Shown: positions 44,601-52,057 of the stretch, piece by piece
How positions within the stretch are numbered: position 1 is the first letter of the stretch
Layout: each line of letters starts with the position of its first letter
Source: Flexifilum sp963727545
Lineage (GTDB): Bacteria > Chloroflexota > Anaerolineae > Aggregatilineales > Phototrophicaceae
Reading direction: 5' to 3'
DNA: 64,000 nt
Assembly: GCA_963727545.1 (NCBI GenBank)
Contig: CAVSGS010000021.1
Span: forward strand, 54,701-118,700
Program-made: the position numbers and the translations under genes
Notes under the pieces: model-generated
What the model saw: the letters and a program-made list of their open reading frames with translations, nothing else
Databases searched by the model: none
Told to the model about the DNA's origin: nothing

Positions 44601-45533
44601 TCAAACGACTAATTTGTCGTACAGCAATTCTTGGCTCAAGCTCGGCAGAACAGTTTCGTGGCTTTGCAGTGTCAGCGATGCCGCCGTCATGCCCAAGCGC
44701 ATCGCCTCGTCGACAATCACGCCGTTGAGCAGCCCGAAGATCACCGCCGCGCTGAACGCATCGCCCGCCCCGGTCGGATCGACCACCTGCGTATGGACGG
44801 CGCGGATAAAGCCGCTGCCGCTGCCATCAGCGTAGGCGACGCCCTGTGCGCCCAGCGTGATCACGGCGATCTCGACGCCGAGCGTCACCAACTGGCGCGC
44901 CGCATCGATGGCGTTGTCGCGGGTCGATGCCGGATTGGGCAAGCCGCAGAGCGCGGTCGTCTCGGCGGCGTTGGGCGCGACCATGTAAATGCGCGGCAGA
45001 TAATCGCAGAGCTTGCCCGCCAGCGACGGCAAGGTCGGGTCGGCGCAGACGCGGACGTGATAGCGCTCTGCCAGTTCGAAGACGGTCGCCAGCGCCTCGG
45101 TGCTCAGCGTCGCGTCGATCACGATCAACTCGGCGCGCTCGAACAGCGGCTCGTGCTTCCAGAGGTAGTTGGAATCGACCGTTTTCATGATCTCGTAGTC
45201 GCTGATGGTGTAGCCGGGTTCGCCGTTCGCCTTCATGATCGAGAGCATTTGACCGGTGCGTCCATCGTCGACCGCATGGACGTGCTTGCAGACGACGCCA
45301 TGCTCGCGCGTTTGATGGATCACGCGCTGCCCGTTGGCATCCTTGCCAACTGCCGAAAGCAGGATCGCCTCGACTTCCAAGTGGGCGAGGTTCTCGGCGA
45401 TATTGCGGGCGACGCCGCTGACGTTGTTGCGGATCTCGCCGTTGACGGCTTGATCCCAACCCAAAGGCGCGGGCGGGTAGGCTCTGATGTCCAACCCCGC
45501 CATGCCGATGACCAGCACGAATCCCTCAGCCAT
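44601..45533 (-). CDS. PfkB-family carbohydrate/nucleoside kinase
   Basis: A 310-residue ribokinase-fold kinase. The first PfkB motif region is N-N-V-S-G-V-A-R-N-I-A-E-N-L-A-H-L and the C-terminal motif DPTGAGDAFSAAVIFGLLNG contains the catalytic Asp. It phosphorylates a sugar, nucleoside or related alcohol with ATP; substrate unknown (pseudouridine kinase-like proteins are one possibility). Its ATG overlaps the methyltransferase gene by 8 bp, placing it as the last gene of the ubiquitin-like cluster, perhaps by chance of operon growth. Confidence 0.88.
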   Translation of the reverse strand: MAEGFVLVIGMAGLDIRAYPPAPLGWDQAVNGEIRNNVSGVARNIAENLAHLEVEAILLSAVGKDANGQRVIHQTREHGVVCKHVHAVDDGRTGQMLSIMKANGEPGYTISDYEIMKTVDSNYLWKHEPLFERAELIVIDATLSTEALATVFELAERYHVRVCADPTLPSLAGKLCDYLPRIYMVAPNAAETTALCGLPNPASTRDNAIDAARQLVTLGVEIAVITLGAQGVAYADGSGSGFIRAVHTQVVDPTGAGDAFSAAVIFGLLNGVIVDEAMRLGMTAASLTLQSHETVLPSLSQELLYDKLVV

Positions 45534-46722
45534 TTCTGCCCCCGATCTCCAACCATGCCAGCAGATAGTGATCGCGGCGGCTGTAAACGCTGCCCCGCTT
45601 GACTCTGAATTGTTCGTCGGTCTTCGGCACCAACCGCAGCCGCAAGCGATCTTGCTGCGGCTTACCCGCCTGCTGCCACGCCTCCAGCGTGTCCTCGATC
45701 GCCATCAGCGCGTCGGCGCCGCCGAAGCTGAAGGCTTTGCTGCCATCGCCGACCGTCACGAAGCAGGCGCTCCCACCCCCGATCAGCGCGAAGCCGCTGC
45801 CTACGGTGATGCCATAGGCGGCGGAGGCGTCGTTGGTGACGTAATAGCGCACGAGCGCGAAGCCTTCCGGGACATTCAGCACCAGATAGGGCAGAAACCC
45901 CTGCCAGTAATCGAGCGCGCTCAAGGGCGTGTTGATGAAGGTCGCTTCGGCATCGTCCGAGAGCAGCAGGTGAACGGCGGTGCTGTCGATGTTGTCGGTC
46001 GCGAAGAGATAAAGCGCGCTGGTGCCGATGCGGATACTATGCTCCGGTCCCGCTGCGTGACCGCGCAAGCGCAGGAATCCGCACAGGCGGTTATCTTCGC
46101 TGAACAGCGAGCCATCACCTTGCAGTATCAGCGTCGCGCTGACTTCAAAGCCGTCCACCCACAACGGTGCGACCAGCAGTCCGCGCGGTTTCAACTGACG
46201 CACCCACGCCTGCGGCACATCCCAGATCCCGGCGGTGGCAATGATGCGGTCGTAGCTGGCGCGCGGGGCGTAACCGGTCGCGCCGTCGCCGTGAACGACC
46301 ATCACCTCGCCCATCGAGGCGCGCTGCAAATTCTCGCGCGCTTGCTCGGCAACGTCGGCGTCGATCTCAATCGACGTGACCTTGCCGCTGTCGCCGACGA
46401 TGTGCTGCATCAGCGCGGCGTTGTAGCCCGTGCCGGTGCCGATTTCGAGGACGTTCATGCCCGGACGCAGTTGCAGCTGGCGCAGCATGATCGCCATCAT
46501 CGAGGGCTGGCTGGAGGAACTTAAAACCGTGCCATCTTCATCGGTCTTGATCGGCACGGCTTGGTCGAGATAAACAGTTTCGGGAGGCAGGTCGGGCAGG
46601 AAGGCGGCGCGCGGTACGGCTCGAAAAGCGGCTTCGCGCCGCGCGTCCAGCAGCCCACTCTGCTTGAGAGCAGCGATTAGCGCGTCGGCGCTCGGCGGAG
46701 GGGACGCGCTGGCATCAGACAT
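45526..46722 (-). CDS. PIMT-like methyltransferase with long C-terminal extension
   Basis: A 398-residue protein. The N-terminal ~210 residues match protein-L-isoaspartate O-methyltransferase: AFRAVPRAAFLP, the SSSSQPSMMAIML motif and AdoMet site VLEIGTGTGYNAALM, then DRIIATAGIWDVP. About 185 further residues form a second, beta-rich domain not present in classical PIMT (about 210 residues). The start is taken at ATG 46722 (MSDASASPPP), overlapping the preceding gene by 8 bp. It methylates isoAsp/Asp carboxyls in proteins. Its location with E1/E2/JAMM genes suggests protein modification or quality control. Confidence 0.85.
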   Translation of the reverse strand: MSDASASPPPSADALIAALKQSGLLDARREAAFRAVPRAAFLPDLPPETVYLDQAVPIKTDEDGTVLSSSSQPSMMAIMLRQLQLRPGMNVLEIGTGTGYNAALMQHIVGDSGKVTSIEIDADVAEQARENLQRASMGEVMVVHGDGATGYAPRASYDRIIATAGIWDVPQAWVRQLKPRGLLVAPLWVDGFEVSATLILQGDGSLFSEDNRLCGFLRLRGHAAGPEHSIRIGTSALYLFATDNIDSTAVHLLLSDDAEATFINTPLSALDYWQGFLPYLVLNVPEGFALVRYYVTNDASAAYGITVGSGFALIGGGSACFVTVGDGSKAFSFGGADALMAIEDTLEAWQQAGKPQQDRLRLRLVPKTDEQFRVKRGSVYSRRDHYLLAWLEIGGRNG

Positions 46723-47074
46723 ACCACGCTCGACGTTTCCGCAGTGAAACCCCGGCTTCGGCGTCGCTGCGGCGCGTCGTCCGCACTCGCCCGCGCGCAT
46801 CAATATGGACTTGCCCCGCTTTTTGCAGGCGCGCGAATTCCTCCGGCGTGATCACCGGGGCGGGTTCGCCGCCTAAGCGTTCGAGTCGTTCGCTGTAGTC
46901 GTTCATGTCATCCATAGGTTGCGCATCCTGATCGCTTTGATCGCCCGCATCGGTTGGCGTTTTCTCACTCGGTTGAGCCGGGGCGGCACTTTGCGCCACC
47001 GCATCAGTCTTCACGTCATCGGTCGTTTCCGGAGTAGTTTCCGGTTGCTCAGGAAACTCGTATTGATCCGTCAC
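46715..47074 (-). CDS. 119-residue mostly disordered protein in the ubiquitin-like cluster
   Basis: Residues 1-55 are acidic, Thr/Gln/Pro-rich and probably disordered (PETTDDVKTDAVAQSAAPAQ). From about 58 it is helical then basic: YSERLERLGGEPAPVITPEE, LQKAGQVHIDARGRVRTT, ending R-K-R-R-A-W-Y-V. Start ATG overlaps the E1-like stop (ATGA), end overlaps the PIMT-like start. No ubiquitin fold is visible. Because it sits where a modifier or dedicated substrate would be expected, it is a candidate target or adaptor of the system; that is inference only. Confidence 0.65.
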   Translation of the reverse strand: MTDQYEFPEQPETTPETTDDVKTDAVAQSAAPAQPSEKTPTDAGDQSDQDAQPMDDMNDYSERLERLGGEPAPVITPEEFARLQKAGQVHIDARGRVRTTRRSDAEAGVSLRKRRAWYV

Positions 47075-47961
47075 GATTGCTTATCCTCACGTTCTTCTAG
47101 TACGATCCCCGTCATCGACATCAGTTGATCCAGCGACGCGGCTTGCGTCTCCTCGTGCGCATCGCCACAGACCAAACAGTGCGGGTCGCGTTCTACCGTC
47201 GCCCAGACTGCTGAATAGGGCGGGCTGATCTCCCCGGCGATGATCTCCAGCGAGGTATTCGCCAGAATGACGGTGTTGCCGGGCATGGCTCGATACACCT
47301 CGGTGCCGTCGAGCAGTTCGTTGAGCGCCATGTCCGCTTGCACGGAGGCAATGCGGACGACGTGCAGCCACAATCCCGGCTCGGCTTCGAGCGTACCTTC
47401 CGGTCCGATCATACCATAATCGAGTTCGGCGGCATCGTCTGGTTTTGCCAATTCTTCGCGTAATTCTGCTGCCCAACACGCATAACAAGGTCCGTCATGC
47501 GGGCGAATAATGGCGACGTCGCCGCCTTCGCCGCGCTCGTAGACCCCGGCATAAACGGCGGTCAGGTTCCGCTCAAGACAGGCTTGGTTGATAATATACT
47601 TCGCGTTCTCGCCATCGACGCCGACGACCAGCAGGTCGAGTCCGTCGAGCGCGTCAAGGTGCTCCTCGATGCGCCCGTTGATGGTCGTGACTTCGGCGGA
47701 TGGGTTGCGCTGGCGGATCAAGTCGGCGATCACGTCGGTCTTCGGGCGACCCACGTCGCGGAGATCCGCCATGTGGCGGACGATGTTGACGGTTTCGAGC
47801 GTATCCTCGTCGACCAACACGAACTTACCGACGCCGCTCATTGCCAAGCTGACGGCGACGAAGCCGCCGCCCGACCCCAAGCCGACGACGCCGACGCGCT
47901 GCTGCGCCAGCAGGTCGAGATTGCTCTTGCCGATCAGCCGCTCTACGCGATCCCACGTCAT
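47071..47961 (-). CDS. E1/ThiF/MoeB-like adenylyltransferase
   Basis: A 296-residue E1-like Rossmann protein. The nucleotide site is VGVVGLGSGGG (G27-G32), then LVDEDTLETVNIVRH, where Asp51 and the N-I-V-R segment match E1/MoeB. Two CxxC pairs (C159/C162 and C262/C265) form a predicted structural zinc site. These enzymes adenylate the C-terminal carboxylate of a ubiquitin-like protein. The crossover loop after C162 (about 165-200) has no Cys, so thioester transfer may not occur here. The start is set by GGGAGG a few bases before ATG 47961; the open frame upstream belongs to a repeat. It overlaps the 119-residue gene by 4 bp. Confidence 0.9.
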   Translation of the reverse strand: MTWDRVERLIGKSNLDLLAQQRVGVVGLGSGGGFVAVSLAMSGVGKFVLVDEDTLETVNIVRHMADLRDVGRPKTDVIADLIRQRNPSAEVTTINGRIEEHLDALDGLDLLVVGVDGENAKYIINQACLERNLTAVYAGVYERGEGGDVAIIRPHDGPCYACWAAELREELAKPDDAAELDYGMIGPEGTLEAEPGLWLHVVRIASVQADMALNELLDGTEVYRAMPGNTVILANTSLEIIAGEISPPYSAVWATVERDPHCLVCGDAHEETQAASLDQLMSMTGIVLEEREDKQS

Positions 47962-47982
47962 AGTATTACCTCCCACCCCCGA

Positions 47983-48007
47983 CCCCTCTCCATGCAATGG
48001 AGAGGGG
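47983..48007. repeat. CCCTCTCC/GGAGAGGG-type repeat between JAMM and E1 genes
   Basis: CCCCTCTCCAT-GCA-ATGGAGAGGGG stem-loop, just 5' of the E1 ribosome-binding site. Confidence 0.75.
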
Positions 48008-48084
48008 CGAGAACACGTCGTAGGTTACAGCAGAATCGCCGAATGCGGAATACATTAGGCAACTAGCCCCACACGGCAGGTGAA

Positions 48085-48112
48085 GTAGGGGCACGATATA
48101 TCGTGCCCCTAC
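48085..48112. repeat. REP-like palindrome (core CACGATATATCGTG)
   Basis: A 28 bp perfect palindrome in the 186 bp between the JAMM and E1 genes, identical in core to the copy within the RAYT gene. Both repeat families thus interrupt this operon. Confidence 0.9.
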
Positions 48113-48147
48113 CGTCAAGGGATAATCACCGTACATGGTCTTCTGAA

Positions 48148-49179
48148 TCACTGCGATTCCTCCGGCGATTCGGTCGATTCCGCTGGCGTCAGTCCCAGAT
48201 GCGCCTCGAAAGCGCGGAGGGCGTCGAGCAGCGTCGATTCCGGCGTCCAGTCAAGCGTCAGTTCGACCGGGATCGACTCTTGCCACGCTTTCTCGAACAC
48301 TTTGTACATATCGTCGTCCGCGCCCATCGCGATCAGCGGGGCGACGCGGGCGCTCGGTGGCTTGAGCGGATAGGTCGCATCGGTGATCAGGATCAAGAAC
48401 TTGCTCGCGCCCATGCGGGTCGTCAAAAAGCAGATTTCCAGCGGCGGTTGATCGTCGGTGTCGTAGAGCACCCGCGTAATCAGCACGCCGTCGTCTTCCA
48501 GTAAGCGCATCTCTTGAACCGAACGCTCCTCGTTGATCAGATGCCAAGGATAGGCGACCAGTTCGGGAAGCTGCTCGGTCGGGTAAACCGTCGGCGTGAT
48601 CGGCATGAACATGCGCGTCTTGTGGTCGATGTACCAGAAATCGACGCGCAAACCGGTGCCTTCCGCCTGCGGAACCATCAAGAAATTGGTGCCCGCGCTC
48701 GCCGTACCGACGGTGTGGGGATGCCCCAGTGTGACAATCGGCGCGAGCAGGAAATCCATCCCATTTTCGGGATCGTCGATCCAATTGAGCGCGGTCAAGA
48801 GATCGCCGCCGCTCGGCTGGATCATGAAGCCGGGCTGCTTGTGCCAGTCGCCCAAGTAGCGCAGCGGCACGTCCCATTTCGTCTGCGGCTTGCGGGTCTG
48901 GAGCCAATTTTCCTGCAGCCACCAGATCAACTCGTCTTGGCGTTCGTCGCCTTGCTGGAAGGTATGGAACTGGCGAATCGCGCTGTCGTCGGGCGAAATG
49001 GTGTCGAGCACGTAAAAAGTCGGGACGCCGTTGGTGTGCGTCCCCGGCACGATCAAGCCAACCATCGCTTCGCCGGTTTCGTCTTCGATGTGATAGCGGG
49101 CTGCCGCCATCATTTTGTCGAGCACGCGGCGCGCGATCACCAAATTCGGGACGCTGCGACCGCTAAAACGATTGAACAT
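48148..49179 (-). CDS. JAMM/MPN-like protease domain fused to RWD/E2-like domain
   Basis: A 343-residue protein. Residues 15-200 show the JAMM layout: E38 in GEAMVGLIV, then a H-x-H-x7-S-x2-D-type element W-H113-K-Q115-P...P-S123-G-G-D126. The second zinc His is replaced by Gln. Residues of about 230-330 look like a UBC/RWD fold, with a hydrophobic strand pair, LILITDATYPLKPPSARV, and terminal helix, but without an active-site Cys. JAMM enzymes cleave ubiquitin-like modifiers from targets. Here the Gln may weaken or abolish zinc catalysis. It lies 6 bp downstream of the E2-like gene. Confidence 0.75.
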   Translation of the reverse strand: MFNRFSGRSVPNLVIARRVLDKMMAAARYHIEDETGEAMVGLIVPGTHTNGVPTFYVLDTISPDDSAIRQFHTFQQGDERQDELIWWLQENWLQTRKPQTKWDVPLRYLGDWHKQPGFMIQPSGGDLLTALNWIDDPENGMDFLLAPIVTLGHPHTVGTASAGTNFLMVPQAEGTGLRVDFWYIDHKTRMFMPITPTVYPTEQLPELVAYPWHLINEERSVQEMRLLEDDGVLITRVLYDTDDQPPLEICFLTTRMGASKFLILITDATYPLKPPSARVAPLIAMGADDDMYKVFEKAWQESIPVELTLDWTPESTLLDALRAFEAHLGLTPAESTESPEESQ

Positions 49180-49185
49180 GTCGCG

Positions 49186-49656
49186 TTATCTCCACCGGCG
49201 GGGCGGGAGCGGCGTGTTCGGATCGACTCGTTCTTCGATACCGGGCCAGTCGCCCGTCGAGCGCCATGTATAGTAGGCATATAACCACTGGATCGCCCAG
49301 CCTGCCACCGTCACCGCCGTCGAGCGGCTGGGATTCCAGCCATAGCGCTCGCCGTCTTTCGGGTTGAACAGGCAAAGCTGACCATCCTCGTACTGGTGCT
49401 TCTCGCTGTAGATGCGCGGCTTGAGCACGTAAGCCTCCGCCGGGCGGTTGGGATAGTCGTTCGGGTAGAGAATCTTAAGCGCGTGATCGGGCGAGCGCAA
49501 ACTCGCCAGATTCAACTCGACCGACCCTTCCCAATGCAGCGGACCGTACTGCGGGACAACCAGTTTAAAGGTGTTGTCAAACGCCGCTCGCATTGCTTCG
49601 ACTTCCAAACGCAAACGCGGCGAGACGTCACTCCGCGTTCCCCACCATGCCGCCAT
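49186..49656 (-). CDS. E2 (UBC)-like ubiquitin-conjugating protein
   Basis: A 156-residue protein with the bacterial E2 pattern. The beta-strand and loop LKILYPNDYPNRPAEAYVLKP corresponds to YPxxYPxxxP of UBC domains. A His (H87) is followed by D-G-Q-L-C95-L-F, the candidate catalytic Cys, and then W-x-x-W-L-x-x-Y...TGDWPG, common in prokaryotic E2-like proteins. Classical E2 length is about 150. GGGGAG lies just before the ATG. It is the first gene of the six-gene cluster, so it would accept a modifier from the E1-like protein. Confidence 0.82.
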   Translation of the reverse strand: MAAWWGTRSDVSPRLRLEVEAMRAAFDNTFKLVVPQYGPLHWEGSVELNLASLRSPDHALKILYPNDYPNRPAEAYVLKPRIYSEKHQYEDGQLCLFNPKDGERYGWNPSRSTAVTVAGWAIQWLYAYYTWRSTGDWPGIEERVDPNTPLPPRRWR

Positions 49657-49780
49657 GGTTCTCCCCTAGCAAACATCACGTTACACTGCTGATAATTGTA
49701 CCATGCAGCCAATCGAGGAACGCCCTGTAATTGGGTGTTTGTAATTTATACGTAAAAGCCGCAGAAATGTTGCAAAATAA

Positions 49781-49816
49781 CCTCACCCCCAACCCCCTCT
49801 CCATGGGGAGAGGGGG
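49781..49816. repeat. CTCACCCC/CCCTCTCC-type repeat
   Basis: CCTCACCCCCAACCCCCTCT followed by CCATGGGGAGAGGGGG, in the region shared by the divergent E2 and GNAT genes. Confidence 0.65.
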
Positions 49817-49910
49817 CATTGAGCGTGGCGAAACGGGGATGGGGTTGTAGCCACGGCAATAGCAGTTCTTGCGAGTTTGACAGAGCGAAGATTGGGAAGG
49901 AGTGAAGCGA

Positions 49911-50378
49911 TTGGACATCAGGCACGCGACGATTGACGATTTTCCCGCCCTCAACCGGCTGGAAGTCGAGATTCAGCAGCAGCACGTCGAGGGCGAGCCG
50001 GATCTCTTTCTGCCCGACGGCTTGTTCTCGCGCGAGACCTACGCCGGGTACTTTGCTGATCCTAATCAGGCGGTGCTGCTGGGCATCGAGGACGGGGAAG
50101 CCGTCGGCTACCTGCATTACGAGATCGTGGACAAGCCGCAGTCGGAATATATGCTGGCACAGCGCTACGTCCACGTCCACGCGCTCTCGATCAAAGCGGA
50201 GCACCGGCGCAAAGGCTACGGCGATCAGTTGATGGCGTACGTCGTCCAACTGGCGCGGGATCGCGGTATTCCCAACGTGCGGCTGGAAGTCTGGGCGTTC
50301 AACGAAGGCGCGCAGAAGTTTTATCGCCGGCTGGGGTTCAGACCCTACATGCACAAACTGCTGCTCGACGTGGAGTGA
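49911..50378 (+). CDS. GNAT acetyltransferase
   Basis: A 155-residue protein: IRHATIDDFPALNRLEVEIQQQH, the acetyl-CoA loop EHRRKGYGDQLM, and F-N-E-G-A-Q-K-F-Y-R-R-L-G-F. TTG 49911 is preferred since AAGGAG (49897-49902) lies 8 bases upstream; GTG 49902 would overlap the ribosome site. Substrate unknown. Confidence 0.85.
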   Translation: MDIRHATIDDFPALNRLEVEIQQQHVEGEPDLFLPDGLFSRETYAGYFADPNQAVLLGIEDGEAVGYLHYEIVDKPQSEYMLAQRYVHVHALSIKAEHRRKGYGDQLMAYVVQLARDRGIPNVRLEVWAFNEGAQKFYRRLGFRPYMHKLLLDVE

Positions 50379-50451
50379 CGCCCGCCGGTATACCCGGTTT
50401 TTCCGAGATTTCTGCAACTCATGTCTGATCACTGAACCTAGACCTACTGCT

Positions 50452-50479
50452 GTAGGGGCGCGGCATGCCGCGCCCCTAC
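50452..50479. repeat. REP-like palindrome (core GCGGCATGCCGC)
   Basis: A 28 bp perfect palindrome with GTAGGGGC outer arms. Confidence 0.9.
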
Positions 50480-50669
50480 GCGAGAATTGCGGAATATTCA
50501 AATATGCTCTCAAGGTAGCGCCTTGATCGCCCAATGCTTTGAGCGTCGGCTGGAACCGTCAGTATCATCTATAGACTGTGGCGCATCCCTACTCAACGTC
50601 GCGTCACATCGTTTGTTGGTCGGCTGGTAATTTCACCATTAAAATAAAGTAAAATATTTGAAAACGGGA

Positions 50670-50698
50670 TTGACTTCAATCAGAGAACGATCTAAAAT
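50670..50698 (+). promoter_or_regulatory. sigma-70-type promoter for the small protein/ArsR-like operon
   Basis: TTGACT at 50670-50675, 17 bp spacer, TAAAAT at 50693-50698, in an AT-rich stretch. Confidence 0.65.
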
Positions 50699-50784
50699 CC
50701 AAATGAATATTCAAGTTAATTCAAATGCGAATGACTTGACGTATTCATACTCGACAACCGTTTAGCCCAGAAGGTGAGAAAACA

Positions 50785-51021
50785 ATGCTGAACTGGGATA
50801 TTGACAACCTGAAGTTTATTCGTGAAGAAATGGTCAAGCAGGCACAGGAAGATCACCTCGCCCAAGAAGTGATCGAGGATGAGCGCCAGCAGCACCATAC
50901 CTACAACCCGGCGCTCGCTTGGGTGGGTCGCCGTCTCGTCACCGTCGGCACGAAGTTCGTCGCCATGTCTGGCAATGATGATCAACGTGCCGGTTATCAA
51001 CCGGAAGTCCACCTGAACTAA
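50785..51021 (+). CDS. 78-residue protein, unknown function
   Basis: A small soluble, charged protein (MLNWDIDNLKFIREEMVKQAQEDHLAQEVIEDERQ...); the first 35 residues are probably helical. GAAGGTGAG precedes ATG. It ends 3 bp before the ArsR-like gene and shares its promoter, so it may be a regulatory partner or target. No family recognised. Confidence 0.65.
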   Translation: MLNWDIDNLKFIREEMVKQAQEDHLAQEVIEDERQQHHTYNPALAWVGRRLVTVGTKFVAMSGNDDQRAGYQPEVHLN

Positions 51022-51024
51022 CTG

Positions 51025-51660
51025 ATGGATAACCCGGATTCTCCTCAGGGGCAGCCCGCGCCGCTCCATACAATCACGACGCTGGAAGCCCTCAAGGTTT
51101 TCTCTGATCCCCTGCGACAGCAGATCATTGAGGCACTGCTTGACGGTCCTAAGACCGTCAAGCAGATTGCTGCTGATCTCGATCTCGCGCCGACCAAGCT
51201 CTATTACCACGTCAATCTGCTGGAAGAGCACGATCTGATCAAAGTAACCGAGACGCGGATCGTTTCCGGCATCATCGAGAAGCATTACGTCGCTGCCGCC
51301 CACGAATATCGGATCGAGCGCGCCCTGCTCACGCCCGGACAAAACCCCGGTGGCGAAGTGCTGAAGATCGCTTTCGACGCAATGATTGACCCGATCCGGG
51401 ATGAACTGCGCCGCAGCTTCACGCAGGGGTTAATCGACATGTCTCCGGATGCGGAACAACACAAGCGTTTTCGCATGTGGCGCGCGCCCAGCCGGTTAAC
51501 GCCGGAACAAGCCGAGGTGTTTTACGCGCGCTTGATGGCACTAGTCGATGAGTTCAACGCCGCCACCAAAGACGACGATGCCAACCCGGAAAAGCAGGCT
51601 TACAGTTTGCTGGTCAGCATCTACCCGACCGTCAACCCCAAGAAACCCACCAAGTCCTAG
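51025..51660 (+). CDS. ArsR-type winged-helix transcriptional regulator
   Basis: A 211-residue protein. Residues of about 18-85 form a winged helix (LEALKVFSDPLRQQIIEAL, TVKQIAADLDLAPTKLYYHVNLLEEHDLIKV). A C-terminal helical sensor or dimer domain of about 110 residues follows (FDAMIDPIRDELRRSF...YARLMALVDEFNAATK). No metal-binding Cys cluster is visible, so it is probably not a metal sensor. Encoded directly after the 78-residue gene. Confidence 0.85.
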   Translation: MDNPDSPQGQPAPLHTITTLEALKVFSDPLRQQIIEALLDGPKTVKQIAADLDLAPTKLYYHVNLLEEHDLIKVTETRIVSGIIEKHYVAAAHEYRIERALLTPGQNPGGEVLKIAFDAMIDPIRDELRRSFTQGLIDMSPDAEQHKRFRMWRAPSRLTPEQAEVFYARLMALVDEFNAATKDDDANPEKQAYSLLVSIYPTVNPKKPTKS

Positions 51661-51686
51661 ACCGACACCCAAAATCGTTTTTCTCA

Positions 51687-51721
51687 GCGCGGGGACGCTC
51701 AGCTTGACGTTCCCGCGTTTT
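51687..51721 (+). terminator. terminator after the ArsR-like gene
   Basis: Stem CGCGGGGACG/CGTTCCCGCG with a 10-base loop followed by TTTTGG. Confidence 0.6.
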
Positions 51722-51858
51722 GGTTAGGTCTCATCACCTTATTCGCAGAATTTTAGTCTTAATTCAGCTTCCTCTCATCCCGGTGCCGCAGGATCAGGCT
51801 GAATTTGCGGTGACGCAGAACATCATTGAACCCATCGATGTTTGGTGACAGCTCTCCA

Positions 51859-51986
51859 TTTGTCATATGACAAACCGTCCGTCAGCCAGCAAATCTCCCC
51901 TGAAAGCCACCCATACCGTTTCGGACTGGAGTCCAGTTCATGACATTTAACAAATTCAGCGATGACTAAACACACTAAATGTCATG
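51859..51986. promoter_or_regulatory. cluster of three dyad-symmetry sites upstream of the DoxX gene
   Basis: A perfect 16 bp palindrome TTTGTCATATGACAAA at 51859-51874; ACTGGA-G-TCCAGT at 51925-51937; and CATGACATTTA (51939-51949) paired with TAAATGTCATG (51976-51986). All lie within 200 bp before the DoxX start at 52058 and after the ArsR-like regulator gene, so they are candidate operators. The TGACA half-site recurs in two of them. The rest of 51722-52057 shows nothing else. Confidence 0.5.
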
Positions 51987-52057
51987 ACGGCATAGGCGCA
52001 TAATGGGGTCATCGTGAAGCAACAAAACAAGCAAGCATCAAGTGAGGGGTCAGAATC

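Larger units (their letters stand above)
50379..50784. other. intergenic region with REP and promoter
   Basis: 406 bp: REP palindrome at 50452-50479, then an AT-rich stretch (50630-50720) carrying a sigma-70-type promoter. No further gene seen. Confidence 0.6.

Noticed and set aside
44631..46524. Large plus-strand frames opposite the kinase and PIMT genes
   Set aside because: They are shadows of well-supported minus-strand genes with conserved motifs.
49676..49954. Possible small ubiquitin-like protein upstream of the E2-like gene
   Set aside because: The frame crosses a repeat, has no Gly-Gly end and no beta-grasp pattern.
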